64,000 nt of DNA from Isoetes taiwanensis (taxonomy: Eukaryota > Streptophyta > Lycopodiopsida > Isoetales > Isoetaceae), in NCBI GenBank assembly GCA_021234155.1, contig JAJEKV010000212.1:918379-982378 (forward strand), written 5' to 3'. Of the stretch, positions 47,640 through 58,259 are shown one piece after another (within the stretch, counting starts at the first letter, position 1; the number at the start of each line of letters is the position of its first letter). The translations under genes were made by a program, and so were the position numbers. The notes beneath the pieces are model-generated. The model was not told the origin of the DNA. It was given only the letters and a program-made list of their open reading frames with translations, and did no database searches.

Positions 47640-48100
47640 TGCCCCCGGTGGTCAAAGACTCGCCTTTTTCGATGCACACTCTTTTAGTTATGCATTTTAT
47701 TGCATTTATGGTTTATAAATTCGTAGTTAATGCATGGCATGGAATTAAATTATGGTTTTGGTCGGCTGGCTTCTATGGTCATCACCGGCATCTGGGAAAA
47801 TTTCCAAAATTTTAGGATAAGGTCCAACCAAAGCGTTGGGGTTAGAGCGGTCAGGGGCAGTTGTTGTTGGGCAAGCATGGTGGCACCCTTCCCCAAGTCA
47901 AACAAAGCGACTTTGAATGGCCACCTCGGTAGGGGAGAGTCCGATCCCCAGGAGGCGGACCCCAAAAAGCGTTCTCGAGGCGGCTGTCACGGCACCAGCC
48001 CAGGGGGGCGTATGCTAATGAACACCCTCCGGCTTCGGTTCCCTATATATTAATAGTTGAATCCTCCGTTCAAGGATCCGGCCCGGGACTGTTCAAATAA
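47640..48100. repeat. diverged satellite unit at the right edge of the array
   Basis: Retains order and words of the type A unit (TAATGCATGGCATGGAATTAA, GGATAAGGTCCAACCAAAGCG, CACCCTTCCCCAAGTCAAAC, GGAGGCGGACCCCAAAAAG) but with many substitutions. Confidence 0.7.
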
Positions 48101-48126
48101 GCCTAGGGACAAACTTTAATGAGCTT

Positions 48127-48300
48127 CACATTAAAAAAGATGCAAAAACAATAGCGTCGCTATAACAAAATCGTCGCAAGGGCGTGGCGTGCGGCGCATG
48201 ATTTGAAATAACGTCGCATGCGATGTGGCGTCGCATATCTGGCCTTTCTGTAATATTTTGAACCAGCGGTAGGCGGCTTTTCGGAACTTCTTTTTGCCCT
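48127..48300. repeat. CGTCGCATG-type subterminal block right of the array
   Basis: AATAGCGTCGCTATAACAAAA and ATAACGTCGCATGCGATGTG resemble the mini MITE at 33,430 and the element ends. It may be the remains of another CACTA terminus beginning CACATTAAAA at 48,127. Confidence 0.5.
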
Positions 48301-48419
48301 ACTTCTTCGAGGTTCTTGGGCGATCCGCGGCGCTAGTACCCTGATCTACCTGCAAGCAACTATTCTAAGGTTAGTATATCATGTTTTTTAGATTGAATAG
48401 GTTTTTTGGATTGAATGGT

Positions 48420-49245
48420 GCATGCCCAACCTTCCTCTTTTTTTGGTTTCCTTTCCTTCCTCTTCTTCTTTGTTCTTGATTTTTTTTCTTCCCATTCTTC
48501 CATGCCTCGTTCATTCTTCCTCCTTCTTTCTTTCTCATGCTTCATTTCTTCCTCATTCTTCCTCATGCTTCATTTCTTCCTCCTTCTTCCATGCTTCATT
48601 CTTTCCTCATTCTTTCTTCCCATATTTCTTCTTTCCTCATTTCTTTCTCATTCTTTCTTCCTCATTCTTTCTCATTTCTTTCTTCCTCATGCTTTCTCAT
48701 TCTTTATTCCTCACTCTTTCTCATTCTTCCTCATTTCTTGCTTTCTCATTTCTTTCTCATGCTTTCTCATTTCTTTCTCATTTCTTTCTCATGCTTTCTC
48801 ATTTGTTTCTCATTTCCATTCTTTCTCATGCTTTCTCATTCCTAATTCTTTTCCCTCCCTTCCCTCATTTCTTTCTTCTCTTCCCTTCCTTATTCTTCAT
48901 TTTTTTTTTCATTTCTTATTCTTCATTCTTTTTTAATTTCATTTCTTCATTCTTCATTTGTTTCTTATTCTTCACATTTCTTCCTCACTTTCCATTCGAT
49001 CCTTTTCTTTCCCTTCCCTTATTTCTTCCTTCCATTCTATTCCCTTCCCTTCTCTTATTTCCTCTTATTTTTCTTCATTCTTTCTTGTTTCTTCTCTTAT
49101 TTCTTCTCTATTCTATCCTTATTTCTTCCCTTCTATTCTCTTATTTCTTTCTCTTGTTTTATTTCTATCTCTTGTTTTCTATCCCCCCCTTTTTTTCCTT
49201 TCTTTCTTCTTGATCTTTTTTCTTCTTTGTTCTTATTCCTCTAAT
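48420..49245. repeat. polypyrimidine tract (TTC/TTTC-rich), about 825 bp
   Basis: Almost pure C/T on the plus strand with CATTCTTCCT and TTTCTCATTTC runs. It gives a spurious 263-codon frame rich in Phe, Ser and Leu. It lies just before the second minisatellite and the plus-strand gene at 50.4 kb. Confidence 0.9.
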
Positions 49246-49379
49246 GCTTTGTTATACATTTGCAGCTTTCTATTACGATTTGGACCCAGCCGGGATCTTG
49301 TACCGCAGCGTCCTTATTTTGGTAAGTAGTTGATCGCACTTGCATTTTATTTTTATAGTTTTAAGTAGGTTAAAAAAAT

Positions 49380-49770
49380 TGATGGGTGGCTTGTTCAAGG
49401 GACACGAATTCGGCTCCACCTAGAGTGGGGAGGACCATGTGCCGGGTTGAAGTCCACTTTCACTACAATCATAAATGTTTCCTAGGTTAATGGTGGCTTG
49501 TTCAAGGACGCAGTCGGCTCCACCTAGAGTGGAGAGGACCCCGTGCCGGGTTCAAGTCCACTTCGATTCCACTTGTTATTTTTTAGGTTTAAAATAAAAT
49601 TGTAGTGGCTTGTTCAAGGTCACGGTCGGCTCCACCTTGCGTGGAGAGGACTAGGTGTCCGGGTCCAAGTCCACTTTTCTTCTCATTCTTAGGTAGATGT
49701 GGCTACGGCAAGGACATGGTCGGCTCCTTGGCGAGTGGGAGGACCGGTGTTGACCTTAGTTCACGTTTAT
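49380..49770. repeat. minisatellite, copy 2
   Basis: Four units of about 105-115 bp with GGCTTGTTCAAGG.CACGGTCGGCTCCACC, .GAGTGGAGAGGAC and GTGCCGGGTTCAAGTCCAC. It is the same family as 27,430-27,730, again directly upstream of plus-strand coding sequence. Confidence 0.8.
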
Positions 49771-50396
49771 TGTCGATTTTAGCTAGAGGTAGCTAGGGCT
49801 AGGTTAAGTTAACGATGGCTTGGATGATTCCCTTCACACCGTGCTAGTTAAAAAAAATAGGTTAGGCTAACTTAATGTAGTACTAATTTGCACTAAAAGC
49901 GTTGGTAAAAAATAACTTAACTAATTAACTAAATTATTTGAACATGTCTAGTTAAGTTAGCCAAGGCATAAAAATTATATGTACAATTAACTAAACTTAA
50001 AGTGACCTCTATAGTGCTAATTTCTAATTTAGTTAATTTTTAGTTAATTTTGCTAACTAATCCAGAACAAGGTGCGAAGATAAGTTTAGGTAGTGTTTTT
50101 GGTTAAAAAGTTAACTAAATTTTGGGACTATCGCTAACTAATTAACTAGTGTCTGAATGTAAATTGTGAGTGGAGTGCGAATACCCTAATCTAACCTATT
50201 TAGTTTTTCTTGTTTCTTCTTCTTTTTTTTTTCTTGCTTTTTGGGGGGGGGGGTGTCGGATAAGGTATTAGTCGCCATAGGGCGTGTTATAAGTAATGAT
50301 TATATAGTGCATACATGTTTGATATTGTCGTATTATGTTGCATTTACTTTGTGCATGCTTGGCTTTTGTATTCATTATTTTGTTTTGTTTGTAGGC

Positions 50397-51880
50397 ATAA
50401 AAATGGCCTCGATGGGACAGAGATGCTTAGTGAAATTAGGCGCATCCTCATCAATCAAATATCTGCCCAGGCCAGGCCGGAGCGACATATGCAAGCTGAT
50501 GATCAGATTAACCGTTTTGTAGCATCGGTTGAGAAAGAATGTCGGTCTGAATTATGTGGGAGGTGGCGAGCATGAGTCGAGTTGGAAGATATGATGAGAA
50601 AGAACTTAAAGTCTTGGGTTTGCAATCGAGGCGAATTGAGGATGCTACTTAAGTATAAAGTGCCCTTATGAGCCCCTATCTTTGAGGCATACATTGGGAC
50701 GATGGGCTAATTCGTGGCGAAGTGCAAGGTTCATAAAAAGATCACAAGATGGCGATGCTTGAGTCTCAATGATGAGCAGGTGAAGGAGTTAGATAGTCTT
50801 ATCCATGGTGGGAGCTCTATTGGTGCGGGGGCTAGATTATCATTACATGCTCATGATAAATGTCTTTGCATTTATTGTGACATTCTGTGGATCTTTGTTG
50901 GAGTTATAAAGTGCATTGGTAGTAAACAAGGCGCCAAATATACCAAATCGGATCTTGGGAACCACTGTACTTTAATCAAGATGATTATTATCTTTGGCAT
51001 TGTGTGGAGAGGCCAAGATAGAGCTGCATCATGGTTGTTGGTGACAAGTATATCCATTTCAAGAGCCCAAGTCCGGCGTGGCCACACCCCTTGGACTTGC
51101 CCCGAGGGTCTTTTGTGGAGATGAGCCCACGAGGGACCAATGGTAGTCTGCCATTCATGAATGGAGGAACCTTTGCAGAATTACTTGACCATCTTCCGAG
51201 CCAATTCTCTTCTTATAGGAGATGGTCAAATGCAATACATAGTGCTCAAGAAGGGCTGATATGAAGATAAGTGCGGGTGGAAAGCCAAAATGAGACTTCG
51301 TGTATAAGTACGTCCCGAAATAGCTCTCGCTCTTGCGAGGAAAGAGTCTATGCCATCCGCTCCAGGTTGGACACACACAAAGCTCAATTGCAAAGGGCCA
51401 AACTCCATTTTGATGACTCCCTTACAAATGTGTGGGTGGCTATTGGTGATTGGGACCACGGCCCTCCGTTTTTTTTTTGCAAAGGCGAATGCCCAAATTG
51501 AAGAGCCGTTATACACTACAAGATGGAGCGGTGCGATATCCTTGGTGGGAGAAGAGAGTTTTACATCATCATCGGATGACCAAGCATCATGGGGGCATGA
51601 GATATCGACATATATTCCACAGGCTACATTTACGAGATGCTCCTTGATTTTGTCCGGGCAATGCGGCTTATGGGGTTGTGTGTTGAGATAAACCCAACCC
51701 GCCCGATACTCTAGCACATTGGACATCATCCAACATATGAAGGTCCAAATGATGATGGATAGAGAGCTGGTGCACATGGATCGCCCATCTATTGCTCGCG
51801 TCGTCGATGTGTTCAAAGCAATGAGGGCTTTCTTACGATATAGTTGTGAGAAAGAGGCGACATATGAAGTGTGGTGATCC
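50397..51880 (+). pseudogene. coding region of unknown family, upstream gene of the CACTA right half
   Basis: The plus strand reads as protein over changing frames. RRILINQISAQARPERHMQADDQIN (about 50,437-50,510) runs into KECRSELCGRW. ELEDMMRKNLKSWVC (about 50,580-50,625) then continues to FVAKCKVHKKITRWRCLSLND (about 50,710-50,775). Later segments are RVYAIRSRLDTHKAQLQRAKL (about 51,340-51,405) and RPSIARVVDVFKAMRAF (about 51,784-51,834), ending ATYEVW and a stop TGA at about 51,878. An acceptor TTTGTAG precedes the first segment at about 50,392. I do not recognise the family; in En/Spm-like elements the second gene encodes the accessory transposition protein, so a TnpA-type role is a guess. 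Confidence 0.4.
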
Positions 51881-52107
51881 ACTTGAGATGGCTAAGCTCT
51901 TTGTTAAATGCTTGCAAGAAGTGATTAATATAATTTTGTCTTCCTATTTGAGGCTTGTTGCAACCAATAAATGTTTTTAGTCAAAATTACTAATGAAAAA
52001 AGTAATTTATTAATCAAAAAAATTATTATTAATGGTAAATAAATTATTAATCATAACTTGTAGATAAAGTGTCGCTCTCTGGACGTCAAACCCTAGGTTT
52101 TGTGTGC

Positions 52108-52167
52108 TACATCATCAAACCCTAGATTGTAAATGCCATGTGGCACAATCTAGGGTTTGATGATGTA
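52108..52167. repeat. perfect 23-bp hairpin made of telo-box sequence
   Basis: Left arm 52,108-52,130 begins TACATCATCAAACCCTAG; the right arm 52,145-52,167 is its exact reverse complement; the loop is 14 nt. The AAACCCTA telo-box motif repeats about six times in 52,085-52,310 in both orientations. Confidence 0.9.
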
Positions 52168-52504
52168 ACTAGGGGTTTGATGACATGGCACTACTATGAT
52201 GTGGCAATAGGAAGTCGCGACGTGACACAACCTAGGGTTTGATGATGTGCCACATAGCGTGGGGTTTCATGATGTGGCACTAAAAATGCCACGATGGGAT
52301 AATTTAGGGTTGATTGTATGACATGATACATGGCACGATAATATGGCAACCTAGAGTTCGATATGCACCCCATACATATATACGAGATACTTTTCTAATA
52401 TAAATAAGAAGATAAGAATATAAATTTAGGTATTTATTCAAAGACACTTGTTCAAAGCTTTTCTCTCGCTAATTCTCGTTATGTTCAAATTAATATATAT
52501 AGTC

Positions 52505-54822
52505 ATGGCGGAGGCTCAATTCTTAGCGGTTTTCCTCATTGTGGCCCTCTTTACGCTGATGCAATATTCATGGCATTATCGTCTCCCCCTCCGCCCGGTC
52601 AAGGCGGTCAAGGCTGCGATAAGCTTCTTAGGGGCTCATTAGTGGCACATTTGAACCATAAAAATACTATTTTTCATCTCTATGGTTTGTAAGTATCATT
52701 CTATTATTGCAACCAATATCATTCATGGTTATCAAATGTTTCTCTCACAATTTCTTTTGATCTAGGTGTGCTCTTTTTCGTGATGAATAGAGGTATCGCA
52801 ATCGTGCGGAGAATGAGCAAGGCAGAAAAAGTATTTATATAGTTTTTATTTATCGCTTTACCCTCTAATTAGGTATGTGAGTTTATGCATGGAGTTTTAA
52901 TTTGTTGTGTAGAGGAAAGGGGCGAGTTTAGAAAATAGGAGGAGGACTCCACGAGGTAGGGGCAATCGTCTGTGATGTTCCTCAAGGCGTAACCTCCACC
53001 TATCACTACACCGGCGCGGGTTTGGGTATTAAGATAGCTTTTTATAAAAATAATAAATAAATGAATTGTTTTTGCATGATATTTGTGCTTACTGAGCTCC
53101 TCATGGCTCCGCCTTCCTCATAAACATGTCTCCCTGAGAGAGACCAAATTGCGACATATTTTGCCTCTTTGACCTGCGCGCCCGGTTAGGCGACCTCCGC
53201 TCCTATTCCCCAGCGACATAGTGTTGATTATCGGCCTCACGTTCTCGCGAGAATATTGAGAATGCTAGGCGTAGTATGGACTCCGTTCTAGGCAAAGAGG
53301 CGGGAGCAGTTTTTCTAATGCAAGGAACTTGGAGGAAGATTTCAACGGTAAATATATATCCACTCACATTACCAAACATTTCTTTGGTTGCGGCATGTTA
53401 AAGATGCTCATTCTCTCATTACTTCGGTCAAAAGTAGTGGAGCAACGGACTCTAGCGTTCAAGATCGCGGCGATCATCCACGGGGTTCGGGATCCAGAAG
53501 AACATGGTCGCTTCGCGACTTGGGAGGGAAGGATCGGCGGCGTCCGCGTGTCAACGAAGAAGGCGTCCATTTCGGCTTTGTTTTGAACCGTAAAGTCTGC
53601 GGGTGATTTGGCCCCGAATATGCCGACTATCATATTAATAATAATTTTTTGATGTAAGTTATGTGAACATATTATTTAAGATATCAACCTTAAATATTAG
53701 TACTTTGTCATCTGAATTTGTTGTTTTGTTCATTCTCTTCACTTAGAATACATTGTAAAGTGCTCAAAAGGTTCTTAATCGGGACGGGATATGTATATTG
53801 ACGGTAGACATAAACACGCTTTTATATACCCACCATTTATGCTTCAGGGGCAGCTCTTCCTAAGAAGGATGATGAGGGAAGTGTCTTTTATACTACTTGA
53901 GGGGCGGTCACAAATAATATCTCGTTTATGGCCTCCCAGCGGTATAGGGGAGTGGCACGGGCTTATGACCAACCGAAATAGAGGCGTCAAAAATAAAATG
54001 AAAGCGAGTTTCCCGAGGAGATAGAAAAAGCAAAAGGCGTTTAGCGGGAAGAAGCTCACTTGATGATGGGCAAGCTTATCTGAAAAAGGAGGTACATGAC
54101 CTAGTCATAGTCTTGTTTTTATTATTTTGATATGGCGTTGATCTATCGATTTATGTCAAAGGCACCATGTGGTCAAAGGCTGAAGCGGACTTGCGAAAAG
54201 AAGGAGGCGATTGGTCAAAGTCCCTAAACCACTTAATCTCCACAAGGAAGATATCAAGGTATTTCTTATTTTTTGTCATTCGTTCACTTTAACTTGTGAT
54301 AATGTTGTGTGCCTTGCAATCAGTTGCATTGAGCGTGCAAAGGATCGAGAGAAAGCAAACATAGAGCTCGGGCCAGACAAAGCAACTAAAAGTGGTAGAA
54401 AAAGCGTCTCATTTGGGCTCCGTGGTCGAAAGGGTTTCTCTATAGATTCGTAAGAGCTATATTAGTTCACATTAATTTTAATAAGAACTTTAAATGTCAC
54501 TAGCTAATTTCGTTATATTTTCATAGGAACATCTATCTGGGTTTGCCCCTAACAAGCGACGCATTACAAGTAGCCCGCGGGCGTGGAAATTTTTTTATCT
54601 GTATCAGCGATTATTATCTGACGAGGGAACTCTCCCACTTGGCGGAATCGGGGGTGCGTTGTAGAAAATTATTATAATTCTATGAACTACATTAACGCCA
54701 TATTCTTTTGGTTTTATAGGAAGCGATTGGCGGATATGAATGAAGGTCTAGAGCATGACATGGGGCGGCTCGGGGCGGCGGGATCGCAAACATCATTTGG
54801 AGAGCCATCCAATACATAGCCG
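52505..54822 (+). pseudogene. second coding region of unknown family near the right end of the CACTA
   Basis: A short ORF MAEAQFLAVFLIVALFTLMQ (52,505-52,640) predicts one membrane helix, and coherent segments follow: ENRRRTPRGRGNR (about 52,930), HGVRDPEEHGRFATWEGRIGG (about 53,480-53,540), AKDREKANIELGPDKATKSG (about 54,340-54,395). The last exon begins after a TTTTATAG acceptor (about 54,720), reads KRLADMNEGLEHDMGRLGAA and stops at about 54,820. Several GT..AG borders are plausible. Parts resemble the basic, coiled-coil accessory ORFs that accompany CACTA transposases, but I cannot place it in a family. Confidence 0.35.
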
Positions 54823-55089
54823 ATGCGGTGGCGACGGTTTGAAGCGTCCCTCTAACTTCGTACTCGGATGACTACTCCAATCATCGAGAGAGAGTAGCTC
54901 TAGGCTAAAAGGGTGGATACTCCTCTTAACGAGTCTTTTGTGATTATTTAAAAATATAAATACAATTCACTTTTGTGATTATTTAAAAATATAAATATAA
55001 AAATAATTTTGTGACTATTTAAAAATATGAATATTTTTATATAAATATAAATATATTTTTATATAAAAATTTTTTTATTTTTTTTTTTT

Positions 55090-55614
55090 TTTTTTCCCCC
55101 CGTGCATGCGGCGTATCCCGTTTTTTTTTGCCGCGTGGATTTTTATCTTCTGGATTTTCGTATTTTCCACGTGTATATTCCGCGTGTATATTCCCGTGTC
55201 ACGTCGCATGCGGCGTATACCGCGTCGCTTTTTACGCACTGCGTGTATATTCCGTGTATTTTCCGTGTATATTCCACATGTATATTCCCATTAATTCCGT
55301 TCCCCGTGTCACGTCGCATCACGGCGTATATACCGCGTCTTTTAAACGCAGCGTGGATTTTGGTGATGTTGCGTGTATATTCCCCGTGTATATTCCCGTG
55401 TATATTTCACGTGTCACGTGCCATGCGGCGTCTGCGCTGGCGTCGGTAATCACGTCTGCAGCGACGTCTGCGCGGCGCGCTTAACGTCGCATCGCGACGC
55501 GCGTCGCATCGGCGATGTCATAACGGCGTCTGTAGCGGCGATCACGGCCAGCCGTCGAACGTCGTCGTAGGGGCGTCGCTATTGGCGTCGCTAAATGACC
55601 CTTTTCTTGTTGTG
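55090..55614. repeat. right subterminal repeat region and terminus of the giant CACTA
   Basis: CGTGTATATTCC repeats (about nine) mixed with CGTCGCATGCGGCGTAT (55,099-55,440), then CGTCG/GCGACG words to the end. The terminus reads CCCTTTTCTTGTTGTG, followed by ACA (55,615-55,617). The same words occur in the left region at 20.34-20.87 kb. A poly-T run precedes it (55,079-55,095). Confidence 0.75.
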
Positions 55615-55619
55615 ACATC

Positions 55620-56600
55620 AGCCATGATGGTGTCATTCGAAGATGAGAGTTGAACACCAAAAAAAATATGAGGAGCTTGAGCAAATGAAGCGTTGAGAAG
55701 ATCCAAGAGAAGAAAAAGTTACAAAGAGAGAAGAAGGAAGTGTGGGAGCAGGAAAAAATAAGAAGAGAGGAGAATAGAAGAGCCGGGGAAGAAAAAAAAA
55801 AAGATTGGCATGGGAGAGGGCGGCAATGGATATGGAAGTTTGTGCTAAGGGAGATCACGGGCCAAAAAGAAGAAGAAGGCCAACTAGAAGAATGATGGAG
55901 TATGAGGATTTGTCAAGTGAAGAAAGTGGAGCAGAATTGATTGAACAGGCTGGAGAGAATTCTCTTTATTTGCAGCAGGATGAAGAACGTGTTGACCATC
56001 ACGTACAAGGTAATATTGGATATGAACTTTTGGAAAATGATGGGCATGCAAACAATAGGAAAGAAACGATACAGTTAGTGAAAAAGAAGCGTAAATCTAG
56101 AAGTAGCAATTCAATTTGAACATCGAGTTTTGGATAAACAAAATCAATTGGATGATGTGGAGCCTGGGGTGGAGGGAAACAATTGGAATGAAGCCATGCG
56201 CAGGCGATCAACCACCGAACCACACGAAGATGTTGACATGCGGGGCGATCAATTCCACGATTATTGAGATCCTTTGTTACCATGTTCATTGGAAGAAACT
56301 CATATTTGTTCTTGGGATGAATTGCGAGAGAAAGAAAAGATTTATCCATCTACAAATGCCATACTTCCACATGATCTCTTTGAAAATGTGGAGGAGGAAA
56401 ACACAAGTGCTTTCGTGAGGAATGGCCATCTGCTAGGGATTTATGGAGCGTAACCCGGATGCTTATCATGGCGAGTGCAAGCGAGAGAAAGCGGCCCAGT
56501 GAATCGATCGCCATGGTAGAAAATTGAAGGGATTAGATGAGTTATCACTGGTGCGAAGCAAATGTCCTTCTCAAGAGAATGGGAATTTGAGTGTGGAAAC
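55620..56600 (+). pseudogene. charged, disordered coding region of unknown family
   Basis: Immediately right of the CACTA end the plus strand has a strongly basic and acidic reading: REKKEVWEQEKIRREENR (about 55,715-55,775), then a long frame 55,805-56,119 with PTRRMMEYEDLSSEESG and KKKRKSRSS. One frame change later comes VLDKQNQLDDVEPGVEGNNW (about 56,130-56,190) and CSWDELREKEKIYPS (about 56,308-56,350). It looks like a nuclear protein or the N-terminal part of an unrecognised transposon gene. The sequence left of the CACTA (20,186-20,313) is also Lys/Arg-rich, but joining both sides with one ACA gives no long open frame. Confidence 0.35.
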
Positions 56601-57530
56601 CATAACTTTTTGTATTTGTTGCTAGCTGTTTGTTCTTAGTTTCTAAAAAGCTGGCACATTTGGCTCCATATAATCGAGGTTAGCTTTGTTTACTTAGAGG
56701 TTGAGCATATAATCGAGAGGTTGTAATATGTTACACGATCAATGGAAATATAATTTTTGTTAACATTGCTTTCTTTTGTTTTATATCTTGCTTCATTGAA
56801 TTTACTTGTAATATGTAACTTGATCAATGTTTTCTCTTTGTCTTTTCGTTTTTGTTGTTTTTGAATTATTATTGTGTAGTTCACAATAGTTAATAAGTGT
56901 ACCATTAGATTTCTGTCCTTTGCACCATCGATGAGGAGCGCACTCACCATTTTTCTAGTGCCTTTGCACTATCTCCATCTGTACCTTTGTAGTATGTCCA
57001 TCAAAACGCGGATCTTCTCCATTGTCGGGACATCGGGTGGCAATTGATGTGCACATCACTCCATTAGGAAATGCATCCAAACACCATTCTTGTAGTATGG
57101 CGCACATCTCCATTTGCACCATGTTTCAGAGAATTCACCATCAAGGTAAAATAATGACTTCTTTTTCAGCTCCAATTTTTCTTCAGATGCAGCTTTGATT
57201 TGTTCTTTGCAGGTCCAGCGTGATTGCTTAGCATCTAGAGAACATGTTCGTCTATTCAGCCTACCAGAAGCTTAATGATCTTTGCTGCAAATTGAGCCCA
57301 AATCCTTAAGTTCACCATGTCTAGGCACCCTACGTTATAACCACAAATGTGGATGCAGTGAGTGGCCACGAATGTTAGACAGAATCAGCACTGGCTGGAA
57401 AAAATCCAGGCCATTGCATAGGAGATACGGATTTGCAGAATGAAGCTACCTTATTAAATAACCGCAAGGAGACAATTTTACATAAATTTACTGTCACAGT
57501 GATCTTTCAATGGGTCTTAGAGTCAGGCGG
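56600..57530. other. spacer without a supported gene
   Basis: AT-rich, with AATCGAGAGGTT-type short repeats near 56,665-56,730. Nothing coding is supported. Confidence 0.35.
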
Positions 57531-57535
57531 CTTTC

Positions 57536-57838
57536 GTGAGTCTTGACATGCATGCAAATGAAGAAGGTAAGGGACCTTTCACAATAAACTCTTTGTCGAT
57601 GCATTACATGTTTTGGATGGATTCAACTTTTTCAGCATGCATCACAAAGGATTGCAAATTGAGCCCATTTCATAAATGTTGGTCTATAAGTAATCTCAGG
57701 AAATGGGAATTAAACGGGCATCGTATTCCAGAAGAAGTACATGTAAGACATGATTATAATCTTTTGACTGATCTATGCCCACGAGATCAAGAATATGGTC
57801 TAGTTAGTGAATTTCGGCTTGATTTGGAACAATAGCTG
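57536..57838 (+). pseudogene. 99-codon ORF fragment, unknown
   Basis: Open from MSLDMHANEEGKG to a stop at 57,833-57,835. It has HYMFWMDSTFSACITKDCK and a C-terminal SEFRLDLEQ. The composition is protein-like, but no family was recognised and neither flank continues it clearly. Confidence 0.3.
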
Positions 57839-58259
57839 GGATGTTGAAGCTTATTATTTCGAACTAATTTGACGATACCGAGTGCAAGGCAAATAATAAC
57901 TACAACGCAGAGCACTACACCAGCAATAAGCCCCCTTAACAAAGTTGCGTATTAAACGGGAGCAAATCATTGAAGCGAGGCGAAAGGAATATTCCTTAAA
58001 GATTCCTTTTTTTTTTACAAAAAGGGGTTAAAGCGAGGTTAAAAAAAAAGATGCATGAAATTCTATTTTGACCCCAAAAAGTGACTAATTTTTTTTGTGC
58101 AGCGAAAAATTATTTGTTTGAAAGTGTCATTTTTTCTTAGCAAATAGAATGTTCTTGAAGTATATTTTCGTGAGAAACCCTAATTTAGGAGGATAAAATA
58201 TTTAACAAAAATTGAAGTTAGTTAAATGAAGCTTGGCGTAGTATTCTCAAAATTTGAAG

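Larger units (their letters stand above)
20317..55614 (+). mobile_element. giant CACTA (En/Spm) transposon, about 35.3 kb
   Basis: The left end begins CACAACAAGAG (20,317) and the right end, read inward on the minus strand, begins CACAACAAGAA (55,614). Over the first 29 bases the two ends agree at 24. The three bases outside are ACA on the left (20,314-20,316) and ACA on the right (55,615-55,617), as expected for the 3-bp duplication of this superfamily. Both ends are followed by dense GCGGCGT/CGTCGCATG subterminal repeats. The interior contains a tnp2-type transposase on the plus strand (29,140-32,850), a promoter and exon (24.73-24.95 kb), captured-gene-like remnants and a second gene region (50.4-54.8 kb). 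A 14-kb satellite array and another CACTA-like element are nested inside. The caution is that a 3-bp match is weak and nested relatives could lend one of the ends. Confidence 0.6.

Noticed and set aside
48422-49213. 263-codon plus-strand ORF rich in Phe, Ser and Leu
   Set aside because: It is a direct translation of the polypyrimidine tract; all three frames are open with the same composition.
51226-51882. 218-codon minus-strand ORF
   Set aside because: The plus strand has coherent protein segments ending with a stop at about 51,878; the minus frame shows no family and looks like a shadow.
48127-55614. A separate 7.5-kb CACTA from 48,127 to 55,614
   Set aside because: The start CACATTAAAA matches the right terminus poorly and the outer triplets (CTT and ACA) differ, so the pairing with 20,317 is preferred.
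20186-56119. One host gene split by the giant CACTA
   Set aside because: Both flanks are Lys/Arg-rich, but joining them with a single ACA gives stops within about 12 codons in all frames.
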